Notes: generated by a model not told the origin, from the letters alone. Positions 24,301 through 36,482 are shown, counted from the first letter of the stretch. The stretch: 64,000 bases of DNA from Takakia lepidozioides (GCA_030704615.1 CM060731.1:42222001-42286000), one strand, 5' to 3'. Program-made: numbers and translations.

Positions 24301-24716
24301 GAAGTCATCATAACCTGCTGTCGTTCTGACACGGCCAATTGCTTTGTTGCGATATTTCATCGCTATACATGTCGCGCTTCCACCAATTGCCAAGCTCCCA
24401 CTTGAAAGGCGGGAGAAAAGAGAGATCGCAATCTGGGACTGGAACAATCGTCATGTATTGTTCGAACAGGATTAACTCGCCGTTTCTGGTACCGAATTGG
24501 CAGCCTAATATGCTGTCGATGCAGCTTCCTACGGTCATCTTGATGCCAGAGTTCCTCTCCATGGTCGTCTCAGACACTGTCCAATTTCCTACATGCTTTA
24601 CCAACGATTTCCAGATAACTAACAAACTAACCTGTTTTGGTAGTACAATGCCGAAACCGCTTGTCTATGATAAAAAACGATCTGAAAAGAAAAGTGTTCC
24701 AATATATGCATCTACA
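21373..24716 (-). repeat. 3' LTR (~3.34 kb) of the gypsy element in the DUF7869 gene
   Basis: This segment is the inverted counterpart of 29,975-33,330. Read on the minus strand it starts TGTAGATGC and ends CTCGTCA, i.e. TG...CA, as LTRs do. It includes a perfect palindrome CCCCGCCAC/GTGGCGGGG (22,659-22,676, a G-box core) and an 18-base G run near 23,067. One visible difference is a 21-bp stretch near 24,397 that is present only in the other copy. Its outer end abuts the DUF7869 C-terminal half and its inner end abuts the element's 3' internal region. Confidence 0.8.
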
Positions 24717-26309
24717 TATATGGCGACAAATGGGGAACACTCGTCGCGAGTGTAAGAGAATCCAGGATCTCTGGTTCGTAAAAATCCCCCTACTAGGGTA
24801 TCTATGATATCCCTTGGAGTCAACGACTCCCTTGAGTAAAGATAAGAATAATTCCCCTCAGGCTCTTCCTCCTCGGAGAGAGTTCGAGTCTTCCGGGAGA
24901 GAGGAGGAAATAAAAAGCAAAAGCCAAAAAATGTTTCAACAACCACCCAGCTCGCCCTCTTCGGAGAGAGTTGGAGTTCCCAGATAAAAAATACTTCAAA
25001 ACCGCCATTCTCCCCCACCGGACTGGGTTCGAATCCCATAGATGATGTAAGAGAGATATGCGCGGTGCAAATTGATGATTCTACTCTACAATAGCCTTGG
25101 AAGGACGTTTGGTTCTACCCTACTTGACATCGCTTGCCGGGACCTCTCATGGATGTGCACAGCTCATGGTAAATCGCTCACTGCGAACTACGACCTCGAC
25201 TCGAATCCGGAAGGGTCTAGAAGCTCCTACACAGGATGCTCCTGGGAGTCCCAATTCTTGGCTCCCACAACAAAACAGAAAAGATTGGATACCCGAGGAC
25301 CCTACCCATGAAATAATCGCACCATTCATAACTACAATAACGATTGGATCCATTCTGCACCTCAGAGGACCATACTCTGGAACAAAGTAATATTCTATTT
25401 GAAAATGTCACAGGCCCTTCTGGGTTTTCCTGTGCCTGACGCCCTTCACTCATGTGAGGGGAGCAGCAACCACTGCTCTACAAGTCACCTTTTACCCCCT
25501 CACTGCTTCTGACTTTTCTCTCTCTACGAGGAATGCTTCAACGGGGTAAGGTAAAAACAACAAAAGGGTTAAGGTTTAGAATCCCCGTGCGGGAAGTCGT
25601 TGTGCTCTATGCAGGGAGCATCAGTATACTGCAGAATGCTTGATACAGCAAGCATTTACTTTTTCTCGAGATATGCTTTGAGCAGACACAGATAGCCTTT
25701 GTGATAAAAAAAACAAATGATGATCGACAATGTGCATTGAGCAAGAGTGCATATATTAGCCAACCCATTGTTCCCATTCCTGCACCTGTGGTTCTTCACT
25801 CGATGAAGAAGAAAAGAAACTCACAACACGTGATTAGTAACGAAGAGGTATAAAGTCTTCTACTTGGCAATTGGATGGTCATAGCTCTCATAGCTTATGC
25901 CATATCAAACGGATTCCAATTCTACAAGGTGGGTTAGATCACTGCACGCTATGTGCCCCGCATCCCAAGGTCTGTCCTTGTGGATTCTAATAACTACCCG
26001 AAAATTCACTCTGGAGAACAAACCACCTCTTTAATGCAACTGCGTTGCCCCGCATCCCAAGATCTACCCTTGGAACTCCAAGAAAGGGTGTCAACAACCT
26101 ACTTGGGTAAGAGCCCTACTGACTTCTTCCCATTGGAGAAGTTTCATTGGATTATTGCAACTTATTGCCCTGCACTCCACCTCGTTGTGGAGCTCCAATA
26201 ACCAGTGAGTCAATGGATAGGAAATACCAACATTTCCTTCTGACAAACCGGGACGAAATCCTAAAGATCTCTCCCTTAGTGGGGGGGATAGTTCATTGGT
26301 TAATGGAAC
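24717..26309 (-). other. 3' internal region of the large-LTR gypsy element
   Basis: These 1.6 kb lie between the integrase end and the 3' LTR of the same minus-strand element. They contain short frames (for example 25,072-25,390 on plus) with no motif I recognise, and three patches resembling GGTTCGA-type sequence. Long non-coding 3' regions are common in Athila/Tat-type gypsy elements. I cannot identify a polypurine tract with confidence. Confidence 0.4.
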
Positions 26310-26830
26310 TCACATGTAGTAGTGCTTGCATCGGACACCGCTCACCAGGTTGGGGAACTCCACTCCCCTTAGTGTCTCTAGTTGTGATGAGCCGTTGTCA
26401 AAGACTGTCTTGACGAGATAAGGGCCCATCCAGTATGAGTCAAACTTGGCTTTGAATTCCTCGTTCCGACTGTCGAATAATAGTACAAGATCTCCTGGAT
26501 CAAAGATTTTTTTTTTTGCGCTTAGCATCGAAGCGAGCCTTCATTCGCCGTTGCACTGCCTCAATGTGCTGAGTTGCTGCTTGCCGGAGTTCATCCAGTC
26601 CTTCCAACATCTCGAGTCGTTCCTTTAATGACTATGATGTCGCCAACCATTCGGTAATGGCCAATCGTAGAGATGGGATTTCTGTCTCGATTGGCATGAT
26701 GGACTTTACCCCATAAACCAATGAAAATGGGGTATGTCGAGTAGTTACCTTATGGGTTGTGCGAAATGCCCACAAGGCCAAAATTAACTTGGTGTCCCAA
26801 TAAACGGCGTTTCAATATCATGCCCATTTT
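26310..26830 (-). pseudogene. Integrase C-terminal fragment of the large-LTR gypsy element
   Basis: Reading minus from about 26,815: YWDTKLILALWAFRTTHK, FSLVYGVKSIMPIETEIPSLR, RMKARFDAKRKKKIFDPGDLVLLFDSRN split over two patches, then KFDSYWMGPYLVKTVFDNGS. This is the end of a gypsy integrase with its GPY/F domain and no chromodomain. The upstream catalytic core is absent: homology ends near 26,830, where the DUF7869 5' region in plus orientation begins. This is one breakpoint of the proposed inversion. Confidence 0.8.
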
Positions 26831-27604
26831 AATTAATGTGGCGGTGATAAATGCTACCAAACCTCGATCCAGGAGAAGCGTCCTCGATCCAGGAATGTTA
26901 ATGATTGATCCGAAGGCCAAATCTATCTTTCGTTATGGCAGTGGACCGCCTTCCATAAATACTCCGCCTTGCCTGTTTTACGAGATCAACATCTTTCACG
27001 GTGACAGCTGTCTATTGCAAGTCAGAGCCGCACGGCTTTTGTGCCGCGCATATTGACGGTACCAAACACTCATCCAGCTGTATGTCTATTCAATGCTATC
27101 TTTTAACTTTGACAAGTACGCGAACATTCATGCAGATTTCGGCGGTTATTCTTCTACCATCATCATTGGAAGATAGGGTGCACTCAATTGACGACAACGT
27201 TTGCACAGATCCGCAAGAACCGTTAGATTCGCAGACTCTCGCTTATCAACGGTGGCCATCATCAATCCTGGAGACAATGAAACCAAGCTTCCCATTGGAC
27301 ACATTAGGAAACAAACATCAGTATATAAGGTCCGGCTGCACAACATACCCATTTCTCTCCACAGGCCTCTCATTTGCATCTTCTTGACTCTAGCAGACCT
27401 CTCTCCCGATCGCCCAGGGGTTGCTGCCCTCAATGCACCTCACCGTGTTTTTCCACAGAGTCTCTTAAGTACTTGTTTGTTCGTACCCATGTGGGATATG
27501 CTGATATTTTATTTTCTTACAAATTATATTTATTTTCATATTTCTTGCATTCTCTATTTACAACACATGCTTTGAGTGCTTGTCTCATTATCTTTCCTCT
27601 GCAA

Positions 27605-27888
27605 GACCTCCACTGGCCAGTCGAGACACTGTCACCCATTCATCCAAAATCACTTTTATCCATCTACAATAGGTGCTTTCATCCATTTGCTTCTTTTTCA
27701 TCCAAAAATCATCCATTCTTCATCCAACCTCCACTGTCCAGTAGAGGTCAAAGATCTGCCACCCCACCGTCTTCCAGAATCATATCAGTAGTCTGAATTA
27801 TTTCTTGTGTTCGATTTTGCCATAGTTGTGTCTGAATATTTCTTTCTCCCATTCCAAATTGTGTAACCTCCACTGGTCAGTGGAGGTT
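27605..27888. repeat. Three copies of the intronic CCTCCACTG palindrome
   Basis: Copies lie at 27,605-27,627, 27,726-27,749 and 27,865-27,888. The third is near-perfect, with arms AACCTCCACTG and CAGTGGAGGTT around a 2-nt centre. All lie in non-coding parts of the DUF7869 5' region, among repeated TTCATCCATC words. The last one ends about 20 nt before a likely splice acceptor. Confidence 0.75.
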
Positions 27889-29281
27889 CTTTCATCATGG
27901 GGTTCCAGATTGGTCAAAAAGTGTTCCTGTCGCTTCCACGATCTACATGCGTTGTTGCCTCAGGAGATTGCCTCAATATCTCCGGAGTGGGAACTTGCCA
28001 TGGACACAAATTGACGTCCTCTACCAACTCCGTGATCTTAACCTCTTGTGACGACACAGTCGGATCCAATCATCTGCCTTATCCACATACGGATGCTGAA
28101 ACCTTGAAGGAGGCCATTGGGACACCAGTTGTTTGGGATGTATCAGGTGTTCACCAACAAAAAGATAGCGTTGGAGAGTGTAGCCTGGATAGGGGTACTC
28201 CGTTTGTCACGCAGGAGAATTGTAGCACTGAAGATTTCCTCCATGACGCTGATTTTTCCTGGGAGTAGAGAAACTTTGGATGATTCCGGTGAAGGATTGG
28301 GGAGGAACAGCTGGAGAAACATGCAATGTTTGCTCCTTGGTGATGATGGTAGTGCCCTGTTCGAAGGTTGAATTCAAGCTTGCACACCGGACGAAGTAAT
28401 TCTCAATGACAAGCTTGGAGAGGACGATGTTGGGGTTCTTGTGACCAGAATATTATCTGGAGGATCTGGTTGTCTGATGTTACTTGTAAAATGGCCGTTG
28501 ACAAAACCAAGACTTTTGGAGAAAGGGCGTCTGCTGTCTGTTGATTTGGAGAATTTCATCCGATCTTCTGACGATACTCTACGTGACAATAATGAGACTG
28601 GTGTGAAGAAATCGGCGTACATGCATTTCACCATGAAGAAGTTGGTTGGCACAGCACATGACTCCAAAAAATGCAAAAGAATTGTTACTATGGAGGAAGT
28701 CAAATCTGTTAGCAGCAAAAATTGCTGCATACTTCAGTGCTGCCAATATTTTGATTGGAGGAAAACGTTGGCTATCCGCATTGCATTTTGGGGGTCCACA
28801 TTTGATGAAAGGAGAGCACATGGACTAAATGTTTCTAAAGGACTTCACGTGCTGGAAGGAACGTCGCGGAGGGCTTATGTAACCATTGAGGGTGTTGATG
28901 TTTGTGAGAAAGCATGGTGGACAATTCATGGTATTGGTAGGTCCACCTACATGTACAAAAAGTTGAGTAAAGAGGGTTGGCTGTCATCTCTTCATGGGAA
29001 TCGTGGCTTAAAGCGGCCGCGACCACAGATCATCCAGGCAGAGGGGACAATCATGTCCATTATTAACGGGAATTCGGACCTCATGCCTCATAAGACAAGG
29101 TGCATTGGGGATGGAAGGCGGGATACTTTGAGGGTCTTACCACCGGAAATGAACTGGAAGAGAATACGAGAGGAGTCCAACGAGGTAATCATTCTGCATT
29201 GTTTTTTTTACGTCACTCAAATTTATTTTCTACCTTGAACACTTCAAACATTTTCATTTCTTTTTGGCATGTCTGTTTCCC

Positions 29282-29307
29282 GAACCTCCATTGGCCAGTC
29301 GACGTTC
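29282..29307. repeat. Intronic CCTCCACTG palindrome copy
   Basis: This imperfect copy (GAACCTCCATTGG, then CCAGTCGACGTTC) sits inside the intron at 29,185 to about 29,330 of the DUF7869 gene, about 25 nt before the acceptor. Confidence 0.7.
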
Positions 29308-29974
29308 ATAGTCTGACACTTTGGGGTTCAGACGAACAGATTTCTTGGATTGAAACCAATCTCGCAGTCTGCTGTAAGCCGTATCAGGAATAGAATATTT
29401 CGGAACGTGGAGGTTCGAAAAACTGGAACCACATTTGCAAAGTGCACGGAATGTGAGATGTTGAAGGACTTGATCAAGAAGTCTATCAAGAGGAGTGCGG
29501 AACACGTCGCACATAAACGAACGCTTGATAAACATTTGAGGCATCAGGAGTCATGCAGAAGATTGTACCATAGCTGGAGGAATGAGTCAGTTATGATTCC
29601 GGAGGAGTTTCTCTGTATTATTCACGATAAGATGGATCATAGTAAAACAACTATTCCGAGGCTACAGACACCCAACAAGATGATCTCGGGATTGGGTTAG
29701 TTGCCTGTCCCGCTAACGGGAATGGTCACACATGGACACGGGGATGGAGCATACGGTCAGTTCTCTCTCGAGTTCTGGAAGGGAAATTCAAACTTTACTA
29801 TTGGTTTTTTGGCTCGTTGTCTTCGCCAGCTTGAGAAGCCAACCTGACGAGAGTCCAGGAACATTTTCGATTATGCACTTCAGAACGATTTTTTTGAAAC
29901 ACTCATGAGAGGTAAATCGAGATGTTTGGATGCTTTGAAATCTTGAACGCCACAAGACAAAAGGGGTGCCCGTC

Positions 29975-32900
29975 TGTAGATGCATATATTGGTACACTTT
30001 TCTTTTCAGATCGTTTTTTATCATAAGACAAGCGGTTTTGACATTGTAATGCCAAAACAGGTTAGTTTGTTAGTTATTTGGAAATCGTTGGTAAAGCATG
30101 TAGGAAATTAGACAGTGTCTAAGATGACCATGGAGAGGAAATCTGACATCAAGATGACCGTAGGAAGTTGCATCGACAACATATTAGGCTCCCAATTCGG
30201 TACCAAAAACGGCGAATTAATCATGTTCGAACAATACAGGACGACTGTTCCAATCCCAGATTGCGATCTCTCTTTTCTCCCGCCTTTCAAGTCCAGTAGG
30301 AACACACGGCGAGGAGCTTGGCAATTGGTGGAAGCGACATGTATAGCGATGAAATATCGCAACAAAGCAATTGGCCGCATCGGAATGACAGCAGGTTAGG
30401 ACGACTTCAAACGGCGAAGCGTGGACTTGTTAGCGGTGCGGGACAACTGGAGGGGACTCCGGACAACCTATGACTCAGTGGCAGGGTCAAAGACCCCAGA
30501 GCCATCACCAGGGATTTGATTTCCAAATATACCACAAAATATATGTGTAGCGAAAATACAACAAATGGCGAGAAGCACAACTTTTTACCACCGATGGAGC
30601 TGAGAATTTACAGGCTGATATGAGGTATATAATTGTAGTTTGTCACCAAGTTTGGTGATTTATGGAGCTGATTAGCAGCAGGGCCAAATTATTGAGTCAA
30701 CGGCACTCACAAGGCCTATTATTTGCATTTCTACTTCTTGGATGGATGAAAAATCCTGGAATTCGCCTTGAGGAGCTGGATGGATGAAATGGAAACTCGC
30801 GCCAACTGGTCATCCAACTGGATGGATGAAAAGACAGCTTTCATTTGCCTCTAAGACTTTTTATCCATATGGAACAATATATTATAGATCATTCTAGGAA
30901 ATAATAGTTTAATCAATATTTTTCCTTAAACTAGTAGGCACAACAACAGTATAAAAGAGGAGGCAAGGCTATCTTATTCTTCATCTAGCTCATTTGCTTA
31001 GTTTCCTCTTGCTTGTTGTTGTAGTGCTTGCTAGTTTTTGGCTTGAGGAGGGGCTAGATCCTAGGGAGTGGAGCTTGAAGCTCCCTAGTTAGGTAGGATT
31101 CTTGTAAGCTAAGGCAAGTGGCCTAGCTTTTGGGCCTTTGAGCCATTTTCATTTGTGAAGGAAGAGGGCAAGTTTATGTGGAGGAAAGTGACTTGAGGAC
31201 GAGTAGGAGGGGCTGGTATGGACTTATGGACGAGAGCCCAAGTGAAGGCCGCATAGAGTACCATCACTTGAGTCGATAGAGCATCCCAAGCACTCTCGCA
31301 TAGAAAGGTTGATCCCATCTTACCATTTCACCATTTGTGTATGTGATTCATTTATTTTTCAAGCAAAGCTTGAAGTTGAAAATTTGATTTAGCCTCTTCA
31401 AAAGAGGAGAGTGCATTGTGGAGTCTCATTATTTCATGTCTAGAAGTGACAAGGGGAAGACCCCCATAGTCTATTGGTAAAGGAACCAATAGAGGCTTGT
31501 ATTTGAAGTGTTGGAAGAAGGAATCTTTGTATTTGATTACTAATTTGAAAAAATAGCCAGCTTTGGCAAAGCAGGCTAGTAGGCTAGATCTATGATATAA
31601 GGCCATTATAGGGCCTCTATGTGCTAATTTCCCCCCCCACTAGCAAGCCATGGACGCCTAGGGGAGGGTGTGGTTTGTATTTTGGTCTAGGGGTTTGGGC
31701 GGGCTGATTTCGCTTGACAGCAGCTGCCCCAATGTCGCGAGCAGCCCAGGAGGAGCCCGGGTGCTGCGCCTAGAGAGTAGGGACTCGATTACTTAAGCGT
31801 GGAGGCAGCCGTGGCCCAGCCATGAGGTATGGGCGCGGGGCCCCAGCGCCGACCTTAAGTCGTACTGAGATCAAGTACATCAGCCTCGTGGCTTAGGCGT
31901 GAGGCCCTGAAGCGTGCGAACAAGGCGCAGGTCTTTACCTGCTGGATAATCAAAAGTTGAGACGGACCGGCGGACGCTGGCGTTAACCGCAGCGGTCCGC
32001 GGTTTGGACCGCTACGCGCGGATCTGCGCCCCGCCACGTGGCGGGGGCGTTTTACCCAGCGGGCAATGCGTCTGCAAATTCCCTTAAATGGGGGTATTCT
32101 TACCTTTAGCTATTAGATTCAATTTATACCCCTCTAAGGGTTAGGAGCCATTATCTAAGGTGCCAGTGGTAGATAAAATCCAGGATTTTGGGAGGACGTA
32201 GCCTTGGAGGGGAGCGTTCTTAGGACTCCAAGAGGGAGCCAAACGGGTCTGAGGGCAGTGAGCTAGAGGCGGAGACCTCGAGAGACAAGGGAGGAGTGAA
32301 AGTACTCTGTCCTAAAAACTCGGCTACAACAAGCCTTTGTGTCAGAGCCCAAGGTAGAGGATGATTTTTTCCATGGAGGGAAAGCGCACCAGCGCCTTAA
32401 AATGTAAGGGGGTGAAATCTGGCTTGGACCCACCAGTGATTATTTTATTATTTACGCATGCATGTTTTGGACTAATGAATGTAGTTGCAGGCTTAGCGAG
32501 ATTCATTCATCCGATAGGGCCGCGACAGTTCCCCGCGGCAGGGAACGGTTCCCGGGTGTTCCCCGGTTCTCATTGGGTTCCCAAGGGCATCTTTATGCAC
32601 CAAGGGTATCTTTGGATTCCCCACATGATTTCCCATAGAGGAGGTATTTTTCCTGATTTTCTTAATTTCTTTTATTTTCCAGCATTTCTCATTTGCGAAA
32701 CTGCTTAATTAGGATATATGAATGTGGTGCTCGTTATACCCTGCAGGGCGTTGATTAAACTGATTGAATTTGTTGAGTTGAGGGGCTTAGAACCACCTTA
32801 TTGAAATGAGTGAACCTATTGGATGATGATAGGCATTTTGGCCACTCCGTTGCTAAAACAAAGTATTTAGACAACTGGGTAGGAAGCGTTGGCCCTTCCC

Positions 32901-33330
32901 TTGAGAGGTGACTTGAACTCAAGCCCTCGGCGAAGGAGGGGCAGTGGGAGAGGACGGTTTTCCCTCTCCTCCCTAGGCTCGGTAGGTGCCTTGTGAAGGG
33001 ATTAAAACATGTCCCGGCTATAGGCAGCTCGGGGGCCTAGGCGGTAGGAATTAGACAATAAAACACAAAGATTTGGAAGGCAATTACTGAGTAGATTAGA
33101 GGATACCGTAGGACTTAGAAACGCAAACTCGCCCTGTGAAGAGGAGTACGTGATTTCTCTTTGCCGGTAGGACTTAGATATTGATCATAGCCACCATGTA
33201 CGACCATGGACCCCCTGCACTAACCGCAGTCGGGTAGGCGGTTCAGTGAGCCCAACCTACACCGCAACTTACCTCGGCCCCCCTAGACTACTATGCCGTC
33301 ACCTTGACCGCGCGCGCTGAGGGCTCGTCA
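29975..33330 (+). repeat. 5' LTR (~3.36 kb) of the gypsy element in the DUF7869 gene
   Basis: The segment starts TGTAGATGC, directly after the DUF7869 N-terminal half, and ends CTCGTCA at 33,330. It is the inverted counterpart of 21,373-24,716 along its whole length. A primer-binding-site-like sequence follows within 6 nt, marking this copy as the 5' LTR. The palindrome CCCCGCCAC/GTGGCGGGG recurs at 32,029-32,046. Confidence 0.8.
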
Positions 33331-33334
33331 TATG

Positions 33335-33354
33335 AATGGTGCGTCTGCCGGGAG
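33335..33354 (+). promoter_or_regulatory. Primer binding site-like sequence
   Basis: TGGTGCGTCTGCCGGGAGG follows the 5' LTR after a few bases. It resembles the TGGCGCCGTTGCCGGGGA type of primer binding site common in plant gypsy elements, so it supports reading 29,975-33,330 as a 5' LTR. The tRNA is not identified. Confidence 0.55.
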
Positions 33355-33860
33355 GTAAGTGAATAGTCAGGACTTCTCCAAATTGTTATGGATGGACTAA
33401 CAATATGTGTTCTCGTCCTAATTTGTTTTTATGTAATACTTTATTATTTATTCATGATCTTACTCCATCAGGTGGAGATTGAGGAACCCCATGCACATGA
33501 AGATTATAAGCTCTTGCATGAGGGTGTTTGGAACAGTGTTCATTGAAATTACTAACGCCATGGCAATCATGAAGCTGCAGCATGGGCACCGATTATATGG
33601 AAGCCCATCGTGTTTACTTGTCTTTTGAGGCACGCGTGGTGGGACTTTACCGTGTTATTTCCGGCACCCGATCCGACGAAGTGCGAACCGAAGATGCAAT
33701 CGTAGTTTGCAGGTTAATGCGAGGCCGCATGCTGGACATCGTCGAAGAGTACTGAGGGTACTGGATTTCGGCCAAAGTAGGGCCATTAGGGGACAAGGCT
33801 CTCACTGCCCCATCTCTTCCTTTTTCAGGTTTAATACACGTTGGCCCGGGTGCTGCCAAC
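33355..33860. other. Leader of the large-LTR element, no gene seen
   Basis: This is the sequence after the primer binding site. It has no gag frame that I recognise. Near 33,860 it passes abruptly into the reverse transcriptase of a different gypsy element, so a breakpoint lies here. Confidence 0.45.
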
Positions 33861-33865
33861 CTCCC

Positions 33866-34990
33866 TTCTTCACCTTACGGAGCCCCGGTGTTATTCGCAG
33901 ACAAGAAGGATGGGACGCTGTGGATGTGTGTCGACTACAGGGCTCTGAATAAGGTGACTATCAAGAATCGGTACCCTTTGCCAAGGATCGACGACCTCTT
34001 CGATCGGTTGCCAGGAGCGAAGTATTTCAGCCAGATCGATTTGTGCTCCGGCTACCATCAAATTCGAGTGGCGGAAGGAGATGAGGAGAAAACCGCGTCA
34101 GGACAAGATATGGTTTGTATGAGTTCTTGGTGATGCCTTTTGGACTCACCAACGCACCCGCGACCTTTAGCACGCTAATGAACAGCCTTTCCAGGAGTGG
34201 TTGGATGACTTTGTGATCGTGTACATCGACGACATCTTGGTGTACTCGAAAACAAAGGAAGAGCACCTTGAGCACCTCAAAAGGGTGTTCCAGAAATTGC
34301 GGGAAGGGAAGCTGTATGCCAAAGCTTCAAAGTGCGAATTTGGGGTCACAAAAGTGGAGTTCCTAGGGCATGAGATTACACAGGATGGGATCAAAATGGA
34401 TGACAGAAAGGTGAGGACGATCTTGGACTGAGAACCTCCGACTTCGGTCCCGGGAGTGCGATCCTTCCTAGGATTCGCCTCCTATTACCGAAAGTATGTG
34501 AAAAATTTCGCCAAGATTGCGGGGCCGCTGTCAGACCTTCTGTGTAAATCCAAGGTATGGGTATGGAACACCTTTTCTGGCCAAGCTTTTGCCGAGTTAA
34601 AGCAGCGGATGGCGGAAGCTCCAGTCTTGAAAATCCCGGAGTTCGACCGTCCGTTTGAGATTCATACAGATGCGTCGGACTTCGCGATTGGGGGTGTACT
34701 TATACAAGATGGACGTCCAGTGGCTTACGAAAGTAAGAAACTGAATGAAGTGGAGTGACGGTGGCCAACACACGAGAAAGAGATGAAGGCGGTGGTGCAT
34801 TGCCTTGAGCTTTGGCGCCACTATGTTGGTTCCAACCCGGTGAAGGTGTTCACGGACAATGTCACGGTGAAGTATTTTGCCACGCAGCCTAAGTTGTCCC
34901 CAAAACAACTTAGGTGGCAAGACACTTTGGCGGTGTTTGACGTGGATATCTAGTACAAACCGGGACGGGACAATGTGGTGGCTGATGCCT
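33866..34990 (+). pseudogene. RT and RNase H of the truncated gypsy element
   Basis: The RT shows [48 protein letters not shown] (with C for the usual R in DLRSGY), [12 protein letters not shown] after a frame change and YIDDILVYSKTKEEHLEHL (catalytic YIDD at 34,222-34,233). RNase H has IHTDASDFAIGGVL, KEMKAVVHCLELW and VFTDN, then YKPGRDNVVADALSRK. TGA at 34,429 and 34,756 and TAG at 34,951 interrupt the frame. The first two sit where homologs carry Trp and Arg, as expected from C-to-T changes. Confidence 0.88.
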
Positions 34991-36050
34991 TAAGTAGAAA
35001 GCAGCAGCTCACGTTGGTGTACAGGGGCGAGACGACGCTCCAAAGGAAGATCCAGAAGGCTTACCGGAAGGATGAGATGGTGAAGTCTGTGATGCGGGAC
35101 TTGAGGATGGGGGTTAAATCGCAGTTCCACTTGCAAAACGGACTGCTCCAGTACAAGCAAAAGCGTCTCTACGTGCCGAAGGGAGGGATCAGAGATAGTC
35201 TCTTGAGAGAATGCCACGATGGCCCGCTTGCGGGCCACGGCGGAGCCAAGCGCACCACGACACTCTTGAAGAAAGTATTTCTGGCCCAAACTGAGGGAGG
35301 AGGCCGAGGAGTATGTCAAGACATGCACCATATGCCAACAAAACCGGAGCGAGTACAAAATGCAAGCGGGGTTGTTACAACCCTTGCCGATTCCAGAGGG
35401 GTCTTGGGAAAGTGTCTCGATGGATTTCATGACTGCTATGCCGCTGTCAAAAGGATTCGATGCAATCATGGTGGTGGTGGATAGGTTCAGTAAATAGGCC
35501 ATTTCATCCCCACGAAGGAGACGGCAACGGCGCAGGAGACGGGGCGACTTTATTTCGCCCACGTCTTCAAGCATCATGGACTCCCGAAGGATATTGTCTC
35601 GGACCGTGATCCAAAGTTTACAAGTAAATTTTGGAGGGCACTTTGGAAGAAAATGGGGACAAGGCTCAAGATGAGCACCGCCTCCCGACCTACGACGGAC
35701 GACCAAACGGAAAGGGTGAATTCCGTAGTGAAGCAGATCTTGCGGAATTACGTGTCGGCAGACCAATCGGACTGGGTTGAGCACTTGGATGCGGCAGAGT
35801 TCTGTTATAATAACACAAAACACTCCGCAATGGGAGTTTCCCCTTTCGTATTGGTCTATGGAAAAGCACCTCTGGTGCCGACAAGTTGGGCCGCCCAAGA
35901 CGTTGAGGAACCGGCAGCAGCAACGGTGCTAGAAGAACGCGAGCATTTGTTGAAGCTCGCAAAATACAACATTGCCATAGCTAGACGGTATGAACGGCAG
36001 GCGAATCGGAAGCGGAGGGAAGTTAAGTTTGAGGCAGGCACGGAGGTCTA
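34991..36050 (+). pseudogene. Integrase of the truncated gypsy element
   Basis: The zinc-binding part is visible as LRECHDGPLAGHGGAKRT and, after a frame change, CTICQQNRSEYKMQAG-like residues (about 35,315-35,380). The core has VVDRFSK then TAG (35,495), HGLPKDIVSDRDPKFTS, DDQTERVN and AAEFCYNNTKHSAMG. A further TAG at 36,049 stands where homologs have Trp (VWLNIKN). Confidence 0.86.
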
Positions 36051-36482
36051 GTTGAACATCAAGAATTTCCGACTACCTCCGGAAGTGAGTCCAAAGTTTG
36101 TACCTCCGTATGCGGGACCCTTTCGCATCCAGAGGTTATGAATGAGGATGTGTATGAACTGGAGCTGCTGGCAAACAGCAAGGTGCATCCGGTATTCCAC
36201 GTCTCCCTTTTGAAGCCTTATTTCAAAGATGAAGCGCGTCCGAATCGACATCAAGTGTTGCGTCCACCACCTGTGCTGTTGGATCATGAAAATGAACCTG
36301 AGTACGAGGTGGAGGTAGTGCTTAAGTCAAGGAGGTTCAAGAATCGAGAAACGGAGTATCTCGTGAAATTGAAGGGCTATCATCATGTAGAGGCATCTTG
36401 GGTGCGTGCCTCAGAAATGGAAAACGCATCCGAGGCGGTTGCAGCTTTCGAAGGGCAATCTCAAAAGCGGAAGAAGCGTTGA
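36051..36482 (+). pseudogene. Integrase end and chromodomain of the truncated gypsy element
   Basis: PPYAGPFRIQR is the GPY/F part. After a frame change come VHPVFHVSLLKPYFKD and the chromodomain EYEVEVVLKSRRFKNRETEYLV plus KLKGYHHVEASWVRASEME. The chain ends KKR at TGA 36,480. Confidence 0.86.

Larger units (their letters stand above)
26840..29974 (+). pseudogene. DUF7869-type gene, N-terminal half with introns
   Basis: From about 27.9 kb the frames read DAETLKEAIGTPVVWDVSG and MQCLLLGDDGSALFEG, similar to DUF8039-type repeats of plant transposon proteins. Then comes VDVCEKAWWTIHGIGRSTY (about 28.9 kb) and NSDLMPHKTR. After an intron (29,185 to about 29,331) come FAKCTECEMLKDL, IIHDKMDHSKTTIPR and THGHGDGAYG. 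This order matches the N-terminal and central parts of DUF7869 genes. In-frame stops at about 29,698, 29,851 and 29,948 show decay. The gene stops at 29,974, where the 5' LTR begins, and its frame continues into the C-terminal half at 21,372 on the other strand. Introns 5' of 27.9 kb are probable but not resolved. Confidence 0.72.

Noticed and set aside
24740-25390. Organelle DNA insertion or tRNA genes (GGGTTCGAATCCC-like words near 24,860 and 25,025)
   Set aside because: Only T-arm-like words are present. I could not fold a complete cloverleaf, and the reading frames do not match an organelle gene that I recognise.
21373-33330. A giant DNA transposon with 3.3-kb terminal inverted repeats
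   Set aside because: The arms have TG...CA ends, one is followed by a primer-site-like sequence, and they abut the two halves of one gene in a way that fits 5' and 3' LTRs plus an inversion. The outer flanks (GGCGG and TATGA) do not form a target duplication.
34990-35898. A 302-residue minus-strand frame across the gypsy integrase
   Set aside because: It is antisense to clear integrase motifs and has no recognisable domain.
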